Below, piece by piece: positions 49,414 to 61,403 of a DNA stretch of 64,000 nt (position 1 is the stretch's first letter; the number at the start of each line of letters is the position of its first letter). The stretch is from Sinotaia quadrata (taxonomy: Eukaryota > Mollusca > Gastropoda > Architaenioglossa > Viviparidae), in assembly GCA_028829895.1 (NCBI GenBank), contig CM054181.1, positions 45,748,759-45,812,758 on the forward strand, given 5' to 3'. Made by a program: the position numbers and the translations under genes. The notes beneath the pieces were generated by a model. The model ran no database searches. It was not told the DNA's origin and saw only the letters and a list, made by a program, of their open reading frames with translations.

Positions 49414-51308
49414 AGGCACTTTTTTATTACTGGAAAATTCTGCTAAGAGAAATTCTTTCCTAATTGCTTCCTCTTCTTCTATATTTCATTCCAACGCATG
49501 CACTACCATTACTGCACTTCGAAAGAATGTGGCCCTTAATTAATCTTTCGATACGATCATCTCAACGACAATTTTAAACCGAGGAAACTCGCTGGATTTA
49601 TATTACGTCAATGGAGTGACGAGAAGTAATGGTAAAAACAAGTCTAATCCACTAACCGCAACAGTCTGACGTTACGCAATAACTCTTGACCAAGCCAGTT
49701 CCCATCATGCTCTTCTGTCATCAGCGTGCTGAAGGCAATGGTGAGCACAGCCGGTGACAATTGTTACGTAATTGACGAAATAGCGTTTAAAAATTTCCCA
49801 ACGCGGTGATTTAGAATCCTACAGTGAATGGGTACATGAGTGTACGTGCTACAGCGGTTGTAAAGAGACGTGACAACGGAATGCTCAGATTAACCTGTAA
49901 AAATATTCCACCAGTGAAAGATAGTGAAACTGCAGCTCTCAGTAGTGAATCTGTTGTACACTGGCCAGTGTATTGTCTGTAGTATGACGTGTTGGAAAAT
50001 TTATTTCATGGTTGGATTGAAAGTAAATTCGAGATGAATCTAATGGTACAATTGCATGACTTTTACCATTTTACCCAACAAACACTCAGTGAAAGCGTTT
50101 GTATTTCTCCTATTTTTCCTCTGGTTTGTCAGATATTGTTGACATCGCGCATTTAATGGGACAAGGTAAATGTTCAACGGGTATGCGAATTATTGGAACT
50201 AAAATCATTCAGACCAGATGCCTGCGTCAAGAAAAGCATTAGTCATGTGGCTATGAGCAATTGGTTGTACATGTTTTGATAATTTCATGTAAACAGACTT
50301 CAGAGGTAGTTGTGAAGTAGCAACAACATGGTCTACATTCGCGTTTCGATCATATCAATGTTGTTGGAGTATACTGTAATAAGTAATAAGACTGTACTGC
50401 ATGCTAAAATTACAGAATTAATAAATAATAGTATGTTAGGCATCATGTCGTGGATGCATGAAACGAATGTCTGTAGCGAATGGGACTACAGAAATGTTTA
50501 TGAGAAAAAATACAAATCCGGTGACAAGAAACACCAAAAAGATATTACATATGATAACATAATAATTAACAGAAACGTTTGTGGCTAGAAATATATACGT
50601 TAAGTGGCATTATTTTTGCTACGTATGTATCGGATTGCAACACAACAAAGCCCCTGAAAGCAATGTTACGTCTGGTCTTTAGTGGGACTTCAGACTTGGC
50701 AAATTAAGTGACATCTCCATAGGACATATCAAGCAGCTAGACAGGTGTCAGATAACTACGTGACTAGATAATCCCGTTGATTAAAATAAAGAAATGCAAT
50801 TTTAAAACGTAGCTGCCTGATCACGCTTAAATTTTGATTCGTATCTATAATCTACGAATACAACACACAAAGAGTCCGAGTTAAATTAATCTTTGGGGGT
50901 GGTACAATTTGTCAGTTCCTCTTCTCCTGACAATAGTTCCCCCCGCCACAACTTGATATTTATGTTCCTCTCTGTCAAGTCTGTTAATCTCTCCTCGGAC
51001 TGTCTCTTTACAAATGCCTCTGTAACTTAAATACATTCACTTTCATTATTTTGTATTATGTAAACCAGGCGACAAAGCAATACATTATAAAGATTACATT
51101 AATTCTTTACAGTATAACCGTTTTTTGTGAAGTATGCATGGGCGAGAGTAGTTTTTACGAAAAGTTATGCTGTTTTCTTAAGGAAAGTATCATGAATATT
51201 TCATTACAACTGCTTATGAGTTATATGAACGAAATTCTATTAATTGAATTCCCGACTGAGAGCATGTGACTTAAGCTGCGAGGAAATAAAGTGTTGTTGT
51301 TTTTCTTT
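49414..51308. other. Intergenic, no recognised gene
   Basis: Frames at 50328-50588 and 51051-51269 show no domain. Confidence 0.5.
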
Positions 51309-51456
<148 letters not shown>

Positions 51457-51704
51457 TTTCGGTTCCAAATGTAAGAGTTTTATCCTTTAATTTTTATTAT
51501 TATAAAGAGAATAAAGTGACAGTTAAATGGAAGTGAAATGAACTTCCATAGGTAGCAGAATTGTCATTAGAACTTTAAAAAACTGCCACAAGTCTCCTCA
51601 TGCCCCGCAAGGGAAATAGTTGACCTTTCTAGGATTGTCCCCCTAGGGTCTTGCCAATCATTCTGCATGTGGACTTGGCAATCGTTCAAGAGAAGGACTC
51701 AGTA

Positions 51705-52328
51705 TTTTACAACATTATAAACTCCTCTTTATAGTAAGCAAACTTCTGTTTTACAACATTATAAACTCCTCTTTATAGTAAGCAAACTTCTGTTTTACAA
51801 CATTATAAACTCCTCTTTATAGTAAGCAAACTTCTGTTTTACAACATTATAAACTCCTCTTTATAGTAAGCAAACTTCTGTTTTACAACATTATAAACTC
51901 CTCTTTATAGTAAGCAAACTTCTGTTTTACAACATTATAAACTCCTCTTTATAGTAAGCAAACTTCTGTTTTACAACATTATAAACTCCTCTTTATAGTA
52001 AGCAAACTTCTGTTTTACAACATTATAAACTCCTCTATATAGTAAGCAAACTTCTGTTTTACAACATTATAAACTCCTCTGTATAGTAAGCAAACTTCTG
52101 TTTTACAACATTATAAACTCCTCTGTATAGTAAGCAAACTTCTGTTTTACAACATTATAAACTCCTCTTTATAGTAAGCAAACTTCTGTTTTACAACATT
52201 ATAAACTCCTCTATATAGTAAGCAAACTTCTGTTTTACAACATTATAAACTCCTCTATATAGTAAGCAAACTTCAGTTTTACAACATTATAAACTCCTCT
52301 ATATAGTAAGCAAACTTCTATTTTACAA
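51705..52328. repeat. 44-bp satellite, 14 copies
   Basis: Units start TTTTACAACATTATAAACTC at 51705, 51749 and so on every 44 bases. One position varies in blocks: CTCTTTAT in copies 1-7 and 11, CTCTATAT in copies 8 and 12-14, CTCTGTAT in copies 9-10. Otherwise the copies are nearly identical. Confidence 0.98.
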
Positions 52329-52831
52329 GAGATCGATATTTTTATTAAAAAAATCTTCAATTCAAGCTAAAATCAAAATTTAAACACATCGCAGTTCTTT
52401 AAAGAAGTACCAGTCAAACCAACTTCATATCAAGAAAACTATATTCAAATATGAAACTCCACTTGCTCTGTGTTAGCTCTCTGACTCCAATACACAAGAG
52501 AACAAACATTCATGTAGCACCAGTCAAATGGGTTTATATAAAATCTTGATCAACTTTACAATTTCATCTTGTACAAAACAGTCCTTTGTACTCTGAGCAC
52601 CACCTCAGCTGTAGTCTGAACAGAGGCTAATTATCATATCAAGAGCCTAGAAAACTCTAAAATCCACTTACTCACTCCTATAACATTAGAAAGAAATAGT
52701 ACTAAATTTATATTTTATACTTTACAAAAATCACATATCATTCACACGTTATCCTATTATTCACGCCAGCTGTAATAAAATTGTATTTCTAAAACTGATT
52801 TTCTTTCATACTTGTTATAATTCACATGGTT
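52329..52831. other. Possible 3' UTR of the minus-strand gene at 52832-53079
   Basis: AT-rich, with no other feature seen. Read leftwards it follows the stop codon of the candidate exon. Confidence 0.35.
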
Positions 52832-53079
52832 TCATTTGTACAAGCTCTTTGGAACAGCTCTGCCCATATCAATGCGTTTGGATGCTTGAATTGTTGCACG
52901 ACTACGTGGACTTAAATGCATAATCTGTTTCTGTTCATAAATTAGACATGGCGTCGGCTCGGAAGCATCGACAAAGTAAGTCATGAACAGATTGCCGCTG
53001 TAGAATAGTGCCCCACTACTGCCATCACACGCACCCATCCAGCCGACAGATCCTTCATGCAAACTATATGCACACTGCT
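52832..53079 (-). CDS. Candidate terminal exon of an unidentified minus-strand gene
   Basis: Read leftwards, a polypyrimidine-like tract GATTTTTTACAG at 53090-53080 is a good acceptor. It is followed by 82 codons to TGA at 52832. The peptide runs QCAYSLHEGSVGWMGACDGS, then a hydrophobic LFYSGNLFMTYFVDASEP, then YEQKQIMHLSPRSRATIQAS and KRIDMGRAVPKSLYK. Composition is balanced and unlike the repeat-derived frames of the window, with higher GC than its surroundings. I do not recognise the family. Preceding exons would lie to the right (above 53100) and were not found, so a pseudogene or isolated remnant is possible. Confidence 0.5.
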
Positions 53080-53091
53080 CTGTAAAAAATC

Positions 53092-54889
53092 TCATCAATA
53101 TTAAACTAAACTAAATATCTATATGAAAAAAGCCATCGCAATACACAATTTGACATGCATACATGCACACACACTAAACAATACGACATCGGCATATTAC
53201 AATTATCAGCATGGAAGATGAATTAAGTCTATTAAAACTGTGATTACTTTTACACTGTACACATGTAGTTGTAAGGTCTTGTTCTCGAGAAAAAGGCCCT
53301 TAAATATAACTACTTTTAAAATATGGTCCACATTCAAGAACAGTTCTGGAAACTATTCAAATGAGGACGTTTTTGCTCTTCCTTTGCAAGATTGCCAGCT
53401 CTCTGCAACCAGAATTCAGAGGTTAAAAGTACAGTGTACATATATTCCGTTAGCATCACGTGCAGCAATCCTGCCTGACACAGACTCGGAGAGCCCGCAA
53501 GTTATGGTGTGTGAGTGCGGTTTAAGAAGGAAGTTGTTGCCTCCTGGAGTTCTATAGTTAACCAGGTCATCTGTTTGTGATTGGACAATGACGAACCGTT
53601 CTGCGTTGTGTGCATCGAGTGATGTTCGATCAGAGACCGCACCGACCGAAATCTTTAGTTATTTTTGTGTTGTTATTTTTGTTGGGTTTTTTAATTGCAT
53701 TTGTGTGTGACATTTTCACTCTCCGCCTTGGAGAAATGATGGGTTTGAGAGAAAAGAGGAGTGGGGTAGGGAAAATAAGGGCAGACAATTCATGCATGAA
53801 TTAAATCCCAATTAAGATTATTTCTCTCAGAGGCCGAATATCACGAAAGGCAACGGTCTCAGCTTTGATCACAACCTGCAATGCAAAGGAAAACCAAGAC
53901 TGCGCAAATTGCGGTGTACGAGTTTTTTTGCAATTTCATTTACTTCTCTTTGTAAAAATTCAAAGTTAAAAACAATTAGATCGCACAAAGGCAAACGCAT
54001 TTCAAGAAATATGCGTTAGATAATGCTTGCCAAGAAGTTTGAATAGGTTACAAGTGCTAAAACGTCACTGGTGACTTCTTTCCCTCCTCTCACCTATTGA
54101 CTTGAACCCCCCTCACACCCACCCACACTCACTCCTACACAATGAACACTCGAGATTTATTTGTAATGCTATTTCATTAAACTGTCCATGAGTGCACATA
54201 TTTGTATATTTAGTTTAAATTCGACACGCACGTACGCACACAAACAAATACATAGAGGGACGAGTGAATAGCTTCTTAATTTCCAAGACTTGTGTGATTG
54301 AGATATACTAAAGAAACTTAAACATTATTGAAGAGTTAATATGAATAACATTGTTGCAAATCAAACTTTTATGAGCGCACATTATTCAGCAATAACTTAT
54401 ACAATATTAACTATAATAGGAACTATTTCGTCTCGTGCAATGGAAAACATGAATGTCTGGGCGACGGTTGATTGTCCCGATTCACACACATTTCTGTAAA
54501 GTAGTCCTCAGCTAACCACAAAAAATTACTACTCACATGAGGAGGAAAGAAGTAATACTCTATCTCAGTTTGCACAGAGCAAACTTTTTGAACAGCGACA
54601 AATTGTCTAAGAGTCAGAAATTGGCAAAGTAAGCAGGGGCAGTAACTGTCACAAGCAAATGCTCTTTTGAGTTCATTTGCTATCTTAACATGCTCCTTTA
54701 TTGGAGACGGTGCCTTGAAGTATTGTCCTAACGTATTCTTCTATACATTCTTAAAACCTCTTCTCTTGTGCCACTTTTGTAAGGAAGTTTCACACTACCT
54801 TCTTATATATGACTGTTAGTTCCAGCGAATGAATGTTGCAGATGAATGACTGTTAGGTCCGGACGAAAGATTGTTGTGAATGGATGAGA
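53092..54889. other. Unannotated; CpG-bearing stretch at 53440-53660
   Basis: A 105-codon + frame at 53240-53557 is unrecognised and not called. The CpG-bearing stretch could be a promoter, but nothing fixes its direction. Confidence 0.4.
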
Positions 54890-55760
54890 GTTAGTTTCTT
54901 GAATGAATATTAGCAGCTATGTGAATGAGTGAAGTTTGAATGAATATTAGTAGCTGTGTGAATGAGTGATGTTTGAATGAATATTAGTAGCTGAGTGAGG
55001 GATGTTTGAATGAATATTAGTAGCTGTGTGAATGAGTGATGTTTGAATGCATATTAGTAGCTGTGTGAATGAGTGATGTTTGAATGAATATTAGTAGCTG
55101 TGTGAATGAGTGATGTTTGAATGAATATTAGTAGCTGAGTGAGGGATGTTTGAATGAATATTAGTAGCTGTGTGAATGAGTGATGTTTGAATGAATATTA
55201 GTAGCTGTGTGAATGAGTGATGTTTGAATGGATTTTAATAGGTGTGTGAATGAGTGTTGGTTGTTTGAATGGATACTAGTAGCTGAGTGGATGAGTATTG
55301 ACTCTCTAAGAATATGTGCTAGGTTTGAAATAATGTTAACTGTGGGTTGAAGAACGTTGCGTGATGAATAAGCCCAACAAGAATGAATATTATGATTGAA
55401 TGAACGTGAGTTTTGAGTGAATGAATGTTATTTGTGAGTATGTGAATATTAATTATGAGTGAATGTTAGTTGTGAGTGAATGAAAGTTAGTTTTGTGAGT
55501 GTTAGTGAATGAATGTTAGTTTTTAATGAATGAATGTTAGTTTTGTGTGAATGTGAGTGAATGGAGGTTAGTTTTGAGTGAATGTTAGGTATAAGGAAAA
55601 CATGTTGATTGCAGGTGAATGAATGTTATTTAAAAGTGAACAGACATTAACTGCAGAATAAGGCATTTCAACTGTGGGTGATTGGAAGTAAACTAAATGA
55701 ATGAAATAGTTTTGGTAAATGAATTTAATTTATTGGTGAATTAATGTTAATTACAAATGA
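54890..55760. repeat. 37-bp minisatellite (54890-55290) grading into GAATGTTAGTTTT repeats
   Basis: Units GAATGAATATTAGTAGCTGT plus GTGAATGAGTGATGTTT, with a shortened 33-bp version (CTGAGTGAGGGATG) appearing twice. From 55380 a more degenerate GAGTGAATGAATGTTAGTTT repeat continues. Confidence 0.88.
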
Positions 55761-56054
55761 ATGTTTGATGCCAATTCCACTTAGTTAATGGATATGCTTA
55801 TTAATTAGTAAATCATCAAATTAATAAAATTAATTAGATTCTCAACACAATTAATTAACTTTACTATTTCTAACTCTATTTCTGTTTAATTCTAGCAGTC
55901 CTCTAACTATTTCTGTTTAACTCTAGCAGTCCTCTAACTATTATTAAGGTATAGGGTATACACGGTATGGTGTTCAAATCTAATAGTGCTATATAGAACG
56001 CTTCTACTTCAGTGTGTCATGGTTTGTCTATAAATATATTTTTTATGTCACATA
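55761..56054. other. AT-rich spacer with a 34-bp duplication
   Basis: CTATTTCTGTTTAA-TCTAGCA followed by GTCCTCTAA occurs twice near 55875-55940. Confidence 0.7.
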
Positions 56055-56543
56055 TCACATTTTCACTTCCTGGCATTGTGTGTTCATGAGTTCTGCATCG
56101 ATACATACGTCACGGAATATCTCGTTAGACACAAAGATATACTGTGGGTCTATGTTCGGTGTGTCAGGTTTTCTGTCACTTCTATTGTGACAAGAGGGGA
56201 TGAGACAGTGTATGTCTTTAGTACATGTTTTTGAACAGTGGATGGGCAACGAGCTGTACACACTGCAGTTATAAGAAGGGGGTAGTCTCGGGTCATGTGT
56301 ACTGTCTGCTGCTCGTGCGAGGCGGCTAACAGGGATGACGACTGACGTTTGCGTCGTAGCCAAATCGGCAAGAAGAGCATAGGTCACGATTGCTTTTTTA
56401 TGTGCTACTTTATTAGGAGTTTTATCTTTTCCCATCATAGTACGAGGGTGTACGGTGATAGCCAAATCAGGCTCCTTTGGCTCTGGTGTCTCCGCGTGAG
56501 ACAGGCTTGCCAGCAGTGCACTATAAATACTACAAATGTCCAC
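56055..56543 (-). CDS. Unidentified 162-codon minus-strand open frame
   Basis: The frame extends in phase a little beyond the ATG (RYIFPVVDICSIYSALLAS) before stops. It contains PEPKEPDLAITVHPRTMMGK and a run of seven cysteines in its C-terminal third (for example NCSVYSSLPIHCSKTCTKDI). Length and composition are unusual for chance in this AT-rich DNA, and no simple repeat explains it. I do not recognise a domain. It could be an exon, or part of a decayed transposon; other transposon-like debris lies within 2 kb. No signal peptide or splice pair was established. Confidence 0.3.
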   Translation of the reverse strand: MDICSIYSALLASLSHAETPEPKEPDLAITVHPRTMMGKDKTPNKVAHKKAIVTYALLADLATTQTSVVIPVSRLARAADSTHDPRLPPSYNCSVYSSLPIHCSKTCTKDIHCLIPSCHNRSDRKPDTPNIDPQYIFVSNEIFRDVCIDAELMNTQCQEVKM

Positions 56544-57194
56544 TACAGGAAAGATGTAGCGCAGTACTCTTTTAAGGGGTTAACCCAATGGCCATCCTCA
56601 TCTTTTCATGTTCGAACCATTCGAGCTCGATTCACTCACCCGAAGTTTTTCAAACTCAAACTTTTCGAATCTGTCATTCATTTCTCTTTCATGTGCTCTT
56701 TCTCTTTCTTTCATCTCTTTCGTCTTTTTCTAACATGCACTCTTTTGTTCTCTAGTCTCTTCTCTTCCTCCCTAATAAATGCGTTTAAAGCCTAATTATT
56801 CACCAAACATTTTGAGTTCTCTTCTCATTCTCATTGTTGGTAATACCACTTAGGTTTAATTAGCAAATTGATTGAATGTTACCGGTAAGATGTTAGTTTT
56901 ACGGTTGTTAAAATAATTACAGTCAATAGCTCTATGCTATACTGCTATGATAGTGGTTTTGCTTTTACAATTATTTAAGGAAATCTCAATAGTACACACA
57001 ACTATTACATAAGATAACTGTAGTCCATGGTTAATCAGGACAAACAGAGCGGCAGTCACTACAACACGCTGTGTTGACGAGAGACAGAGACACAAGGCTT
57101 GTTATTGCTGGCACGTCACTTTATTTCACTTCGTGCAGGCATTTCCACATATTACGTAAACACATCACTACACTTATCAACGCCGTGTATTCAC
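56544..57194. other. No recognised gene
   Basis: Pyrimidine-rich stretch at 56680-56770; otherwise unremarkable. Confidence 0.4.
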
Positions 57195-57296
57195 ACTCAC
57201 ACGGTGCAGTAAACTGTGCATCACAAATATGGCTCGAGAAACACACTCACACGGTGCAGTAAACTGTGAATCACAAATATGGCTCGAGAAACACTT
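57195..57296. repeat. 50-bp tandem duplication
   Basis: ACTCACACGGTGCAGTAAAC starts at 57195 and 57245, and both copies end CTCGAGAAACAC. Confidence 0.95.
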
Positions 57297-57509
57297 CATG
57301 GTGAATGTCATAGAACATGGCTGAGTTCCAGAAACATGAAGAACCGCAGCATGCCCATGAAAGTTCTTTATCGGTTCTACTGTTAATGACATCTAAGTTG
57401 GGTGTGAGTGGGTCTGCCTAAACTAATCTCTGATTGAGCCATCACCAATAAAACAACAACCACAACTATCGGAACAATTCAAATGTATATCTCCTCTCTA
57501 ACTGGCTCT

Positions 57510-57717
57510 TAATTTAACCGACTGGCGGACTCTCACTCGTTGTACTGGCTGGTCGGCTCTCTTCACAACAATCCAAAATAAATATATTCTCTTGTTCTGA
57601 CTGGCTGGATTGGCTCCCTTTACATTACAACAATCCAAAATAAATATATTCTCTTGTTCTGACTGGCTGGATTGGCTCCCTTTACAACAATCCAAAATAA
57701 ATATATTCTCCTTTTCT
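57510..57717. repeat. 56-bp tandem repeat, about 3.5 copies
   Basis: ACTGGCTGG recurs at 57544, 57600 and 57662 (one 62-bp unit), with ACAACAATCCAAAATAAATA in each. It ends exactly where the direct repeat at 57718 begins. Confidence 0.92.
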
Positions 57718-57780
57718 GACTGGTGGTGGTGGTGGTTACGGTAACAATTTTACGTCGCCACTGGAGCTTTCGAGGATCAA
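57718..57780. repeat. About 60-bp direct repeat, copy 1
   Basis: A TGG-rich start, then TAACAATTTTACGTCGCCAC and GAGCTTTCG. It matches 59305-59367 in the same orientation, so about 1.6 kb of gag-like sequence is bracketed. It does not extend into a full LTR. Confidence 0.85.
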
Positions 57781-57899
57781 TTGGGAGAGCACTGGCTGTG
57801 GTGTTGCTTTTAGGATTTTCTCTTGTTGTTTCCTTGGTGTTGTCGTCAGTTGTTAGTTTTTATTTTTTTTATTTTTCGTTGAGTTGTGTTCCTGATGGA

Positions 57900-59610
57900 T
57901 TATGTGTCCTTTGTTTCTTGTGTTTTTTTGGTGTAGGAAGTATCTTGTTCCTGTAGAAGTATGTAGTTTTTATTTCTTGTGTTTTCAGATTGTAGCGTTG
58001 AAAGCTGTGGTGTCGGCGGCTAATACAGGCTGCGAAGATTGGTGAAGATTCTATGTGTAGTGCTGTTCGCTCGTCCATTGCAAAACATGTCTGGCCGAGA
58101 AAGATGGACTTTAGTCTGTTAACCTGTGGGCTATTTTTTTTTGTGGAAGTTGTTGTAGTCGCTCCCGCTGTTTGAATGGGAGGGGGTTCTTACAGAGACC
58201 AGGCTAGTAGCAAACCAAATCTGTACCTAGTGTGTACGTGTTCCCGGGATGTTCAACCCCCTGGTTGTGTTGTCGTTGTCGTCATGGCTGTCCCTGATGT
58301 CCATTTGGGATGCATAAAGGCGTGCACTGGTGGCCAGTAAAAGTCATCGAGCAGCACTTGAATCATGCCTGCAATGGGATCATTAAAGTATCCCCACTGC
58401 ATGAACTGAGGCTCAGTGGGCCAAAATTGCTATCATTGCTGTTGTTGGCAGTAGTTTTGTTGGCATTGTTGTTGTTGCCTTTGTTGTTGTGGTTGCTGTT
58501 GCTGACTCCAATGTTATCGATGTTGTTGGATGTGTTGTGATGGGTGCCGTCTTTTGTTTGGGGCCTTGTTCTGCTTGGTTGTCTGTTGTAGTTGCTGTTG
58601 TCGTTGTTGCTGTTGTTGCTCTTGGTTGGGTCTCTGGTAATGGCGAAAGACTGTTCTTTTCCTTGTCACAGGTACTGGTGGGTGTAGTTTGCGTTTTGTT
58701 TTCCATCATTATTGGTTTGCTGAGAGTCTGTGTTGAGTTGTTTTTGGTTTTCTGTAGTATTTTCCACTGGATATTTGTTTGGGCTTCACTGTCTGTGGTA
58801 TTCTAGCTGTTAAGAAGTGTTCGTTTAAACTCTGCCCTAGGTAGATGGCACAATCCAGAGCCTCATGGTGTTTTTCAATGTGGCTTCTCTCCCTTTCTTG
58901 ACACGTCATGGAAGAGAATCCACATTAGTTTGGAGAAAGTCAAGTTATTTTCTGATTCGATCTGGATGTCATTAGGAGTTAATGCCTTATCCTCGTATTT
59001 GTATCCGTATAGATAGCTATGTAGTCTTGAATGTTTAAAACTTCCCCTTTCTTTCTAGCCCTGATAATGGCTTGTGGGTGGCCGTATGATATAAGCCATC
59101 ATGATTTTCCCGCCCTGAAGAGGCCGTGGGAGTGGACAGTAAGGCCTGTTTCACAACTCGCTCTAATAATGACTTAGGTATGGCACTAGGTGACGCTCGG
59201 GTGTCATGTTTCTTCATGGCTGCTGTCCCGGTAGTCTGAAGGATGAGATCATAGACGATCAAAGTGTTGATGAATGCTGGTCTCTCCCCTCCCCTCTGTT
59301 CTGGCTTGTGGTGGTAGTGGTTACAATAACAATTTTACGTCGCCACGTGAGCTTTCGTGGTCTATTTCATCATAAGATGTTCTCTGATCTGTAGTGCTCC
59401 AATGGGACTCGCTTCCCTCACGAATATTCGGAAAGTACTGGTGTTGAAGTTGAAGGTTGGTTGGTGTTTGCTTAGTGCTGGCGTTTGTTGACTGGCGCTG
59501 GTATTGTTGCTGAAATTTTGTTGCTTGCTCGGCGTTGGCAGAACTGCTGTTGTTGTTGTTGATTTTTTAAAAGCTATTGTCTTTTGTGGGTTCTGTTTTG
59601 TGTAGTGCAT
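57900..59610 (-). pseudogene. Degenerate gag-like region, Gln/Thr/Asn-rich
   Basis: Read leftwards, fragments in changing frames include KQQNFSNNTSASQQTPALSK (59362-59610), KSLLERVVKQALLSTPTASS (59035-59262) and a piece reading KHHEALDCAIYLGQSLNEHF (58709-58909). A long CAA/ACA-rich stretch then codes Gln, Thr or Asn runs depending on frame (58413-58709). Near 58300-58420 one frame reads PEPQFMQWGYFNDPIAGMIQ. The pattern resembles a structural (gag or ORF1) protein of a retroelement that has lost its frame many times. The class is not determined. Confidence 0.4.
59305..59367. repeat. About 60-bp direct repeat, copy 2
   Basis: TGTGGTGGTAGTGGTTACAA, then AACAATTTTACGTCGCCACG and GAGCTTTCGTGG. 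See 57718-57780. Confidence 0.85.
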
Positions 59611-59795
59611 TTTGGGTTATTTTGTTGCTTTGTCTTATCAAAGTGATGCTTTTTGGGAGGAGGAGAGTAAGGTTGCCGTTTTTTGCTTGTTTGTTTTTGT
59701 TTGTTTTAAATATCGTTTATAGTGTGTTTGCTGTACGTAGAGTGTGAGGGCTTTGTGAATTTTCTTGGCGTGTTTTGATGTGTGGGGTCCCAGTG

Positions 59796-59796
59796 T

Positions 59797-59865
<69 letters not shown>

Positions 59866-59868
59866 GTG
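59796..59868. repeat. (GT)n microsatellite
   Basis: About 36 GT units with one CG interruption near the right end, abutting the retroelement piece. Confidence 0.97.
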
Positions 59869-60045
59869 TAGGGTCGCATACCATGTCCGTACACTGTGTC
59901 TGGACTGTGGGTCGTTCCATTCTTCATGGTCAGTGCTTGTCAAATCCACATCCAGAATAATGTGACATCCAAGATAAAGTGCCGATCTGCCAGTAAAATA
60001 CATATGAGCCAAGAAATTGTCCTCGTGTGTTCTCTGACAGAAAAT
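59869..60045 (-). mobile_element. Short retroelement 3' end with (AC)n tail, copy 2
   Basis: Nearly identical to 32614-32797. The minus-strand frame (within 59638-60258) keeps the same peptide as copy 1, with only a few substitutions and one codon fewer after SRHS. Confidence 0.7.
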
Positions 60046-60399
60046 TCTCACTGACATGGTCATCGTACATTTAGATATCATATTCGAAATATAAGAATAT
60101 AAATAATAGTTAATATCGATAAACATGATCATAATATTAGTTAGGCAAGCAAAACCACCTACCTTCGGCATTGATTTATACACAGAATGATTTCCTTCTG
60201 TGGATAACCGGCGATGAGGTTGGTAGTATGAATATACTTTGTTAATACCGGGAGCCAACTTACGTGTTGATAGAGATCGCGATTCTAGTAGGTTGGTTTA
60301 CGTGTATCTATTTTTAGAATAGGAGAATAGGAGTAGGTGTAGGCTATAAGCGATTATGTGACAAGCTGTTCTCTAACTACTTCCAAGTCTCATAGTACT
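60046..60399. other. No recognised feature
   Basis: Unique sequence between the retroelement piece and the minisatellite. Confidence 0.4.
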
Positions 60400-61215
60400 C
60401 ACACTATTTCTAACAATACTCTCACTATTTCTAGCAGTATTCTTACTATTTCTTACTCTTGTAATACTCGCACTATTTCTAGCAGTACTCTCACTATTTC
60501 TAGCAGTACTCTCACAATTTCTAGCAATACTCTCACTATTTCTAGCAATACTCTCACTATTTCTAGCAGTACTCTCACTATTTCTAGCAGTACTCTCACT
60601 ATTTCTTACTCTAGCACTACTCTCACTATTTCTAGCAGTACTCTCACTATTTCTTACTCTAGCAGTACTCTCACTATTTCTAGCAGTACTCTCATTATTT
60701 CTAGCAGTACTCTCACTATTTCTAGCAATACACTCACTATTTCTTACTCTAGCACTACTCTCACTATTTCTAGCAGTACTCTCACTATTTCTTACTCTAG
60801 CAGTACTCTCACTATTTCTAGCAGTACTCTCATTATTTCTAGCAGTACTCTCACTATTTCTAGCAATACACTCACTATTTCTTACTCTAGCACTACTCTC
60901 ACTATTTCTAGCAGTACTCTCACTGTTTCTTACTCTAGCAGTACTCTTACTATTTTTTACTCTTGTAGTACTTTCACTATTTCTAGCAGTTTTCTCACTA
61001 TTTCATAATCTGGTGGTACTTTCACTCTTTCCTACTCTAGCATTACTCTATTTCTTACTCTAGCATTACTCTATTTCTTACTCTAGTAGTACTCTCTCTA
61101 TTTCTTACTCTATCTCAAATTCTAGCATAACTCTATTTCTTACTCTAGTAGTACTCTCACTATTTCTTACTCTAGTGGTACCTTCATTATTTCTTTCTCT
61201 AGCAGTCCTCTCACG
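60400..61215. repeat. 21-bp minisatellite with 138-bp higher-order repeat
   Basis: Basic unit TCTAGCAGTACTCTCACTAT plus T, with TTCTTACTC insertions. A 138-bp block recurs: CTAGCACTACTC at 60611, 60749 and 60887. Because both periods are multiples of three, the + strand stays open for 216 codons (60358-61008) as a Ser/Thr/Ile/Leu 7-residue repeat (STLTISS). It has no signal peptide or gene context, so a protein product is unlikely. Confidence 0.93.
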
Positions 61216-61403
61216 TAGGTAAGCAGTTCATCAGCGTTTCACTCTAGCAATCTTTTACACAGGCCCAAAGGGGAAATAAAAGAAGCAGCGTTACACTAAA
61301 TTAACCTATTAACTGTCCCGAAAGGGGAATAAAAGAAGCGCGATATGAGCGGAAGGAGTTCGTTGTCAAACTGCCGATGGAAAAACGCGTCAGGTCGCTC
61401 TCG

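Noticed and set aside
53240..53557. 105-codon + strand frame
   Set aside because: No recognisable domain, no splice pair, and overlaps the region expected to be intronic for the minus-strand candidate gene.
57900..59610. Assignment of the gag-like region to DIRS or another named class
   Set aside because: No polymerase, recombinase or clear gag motif is present, so the class cannot be supported.
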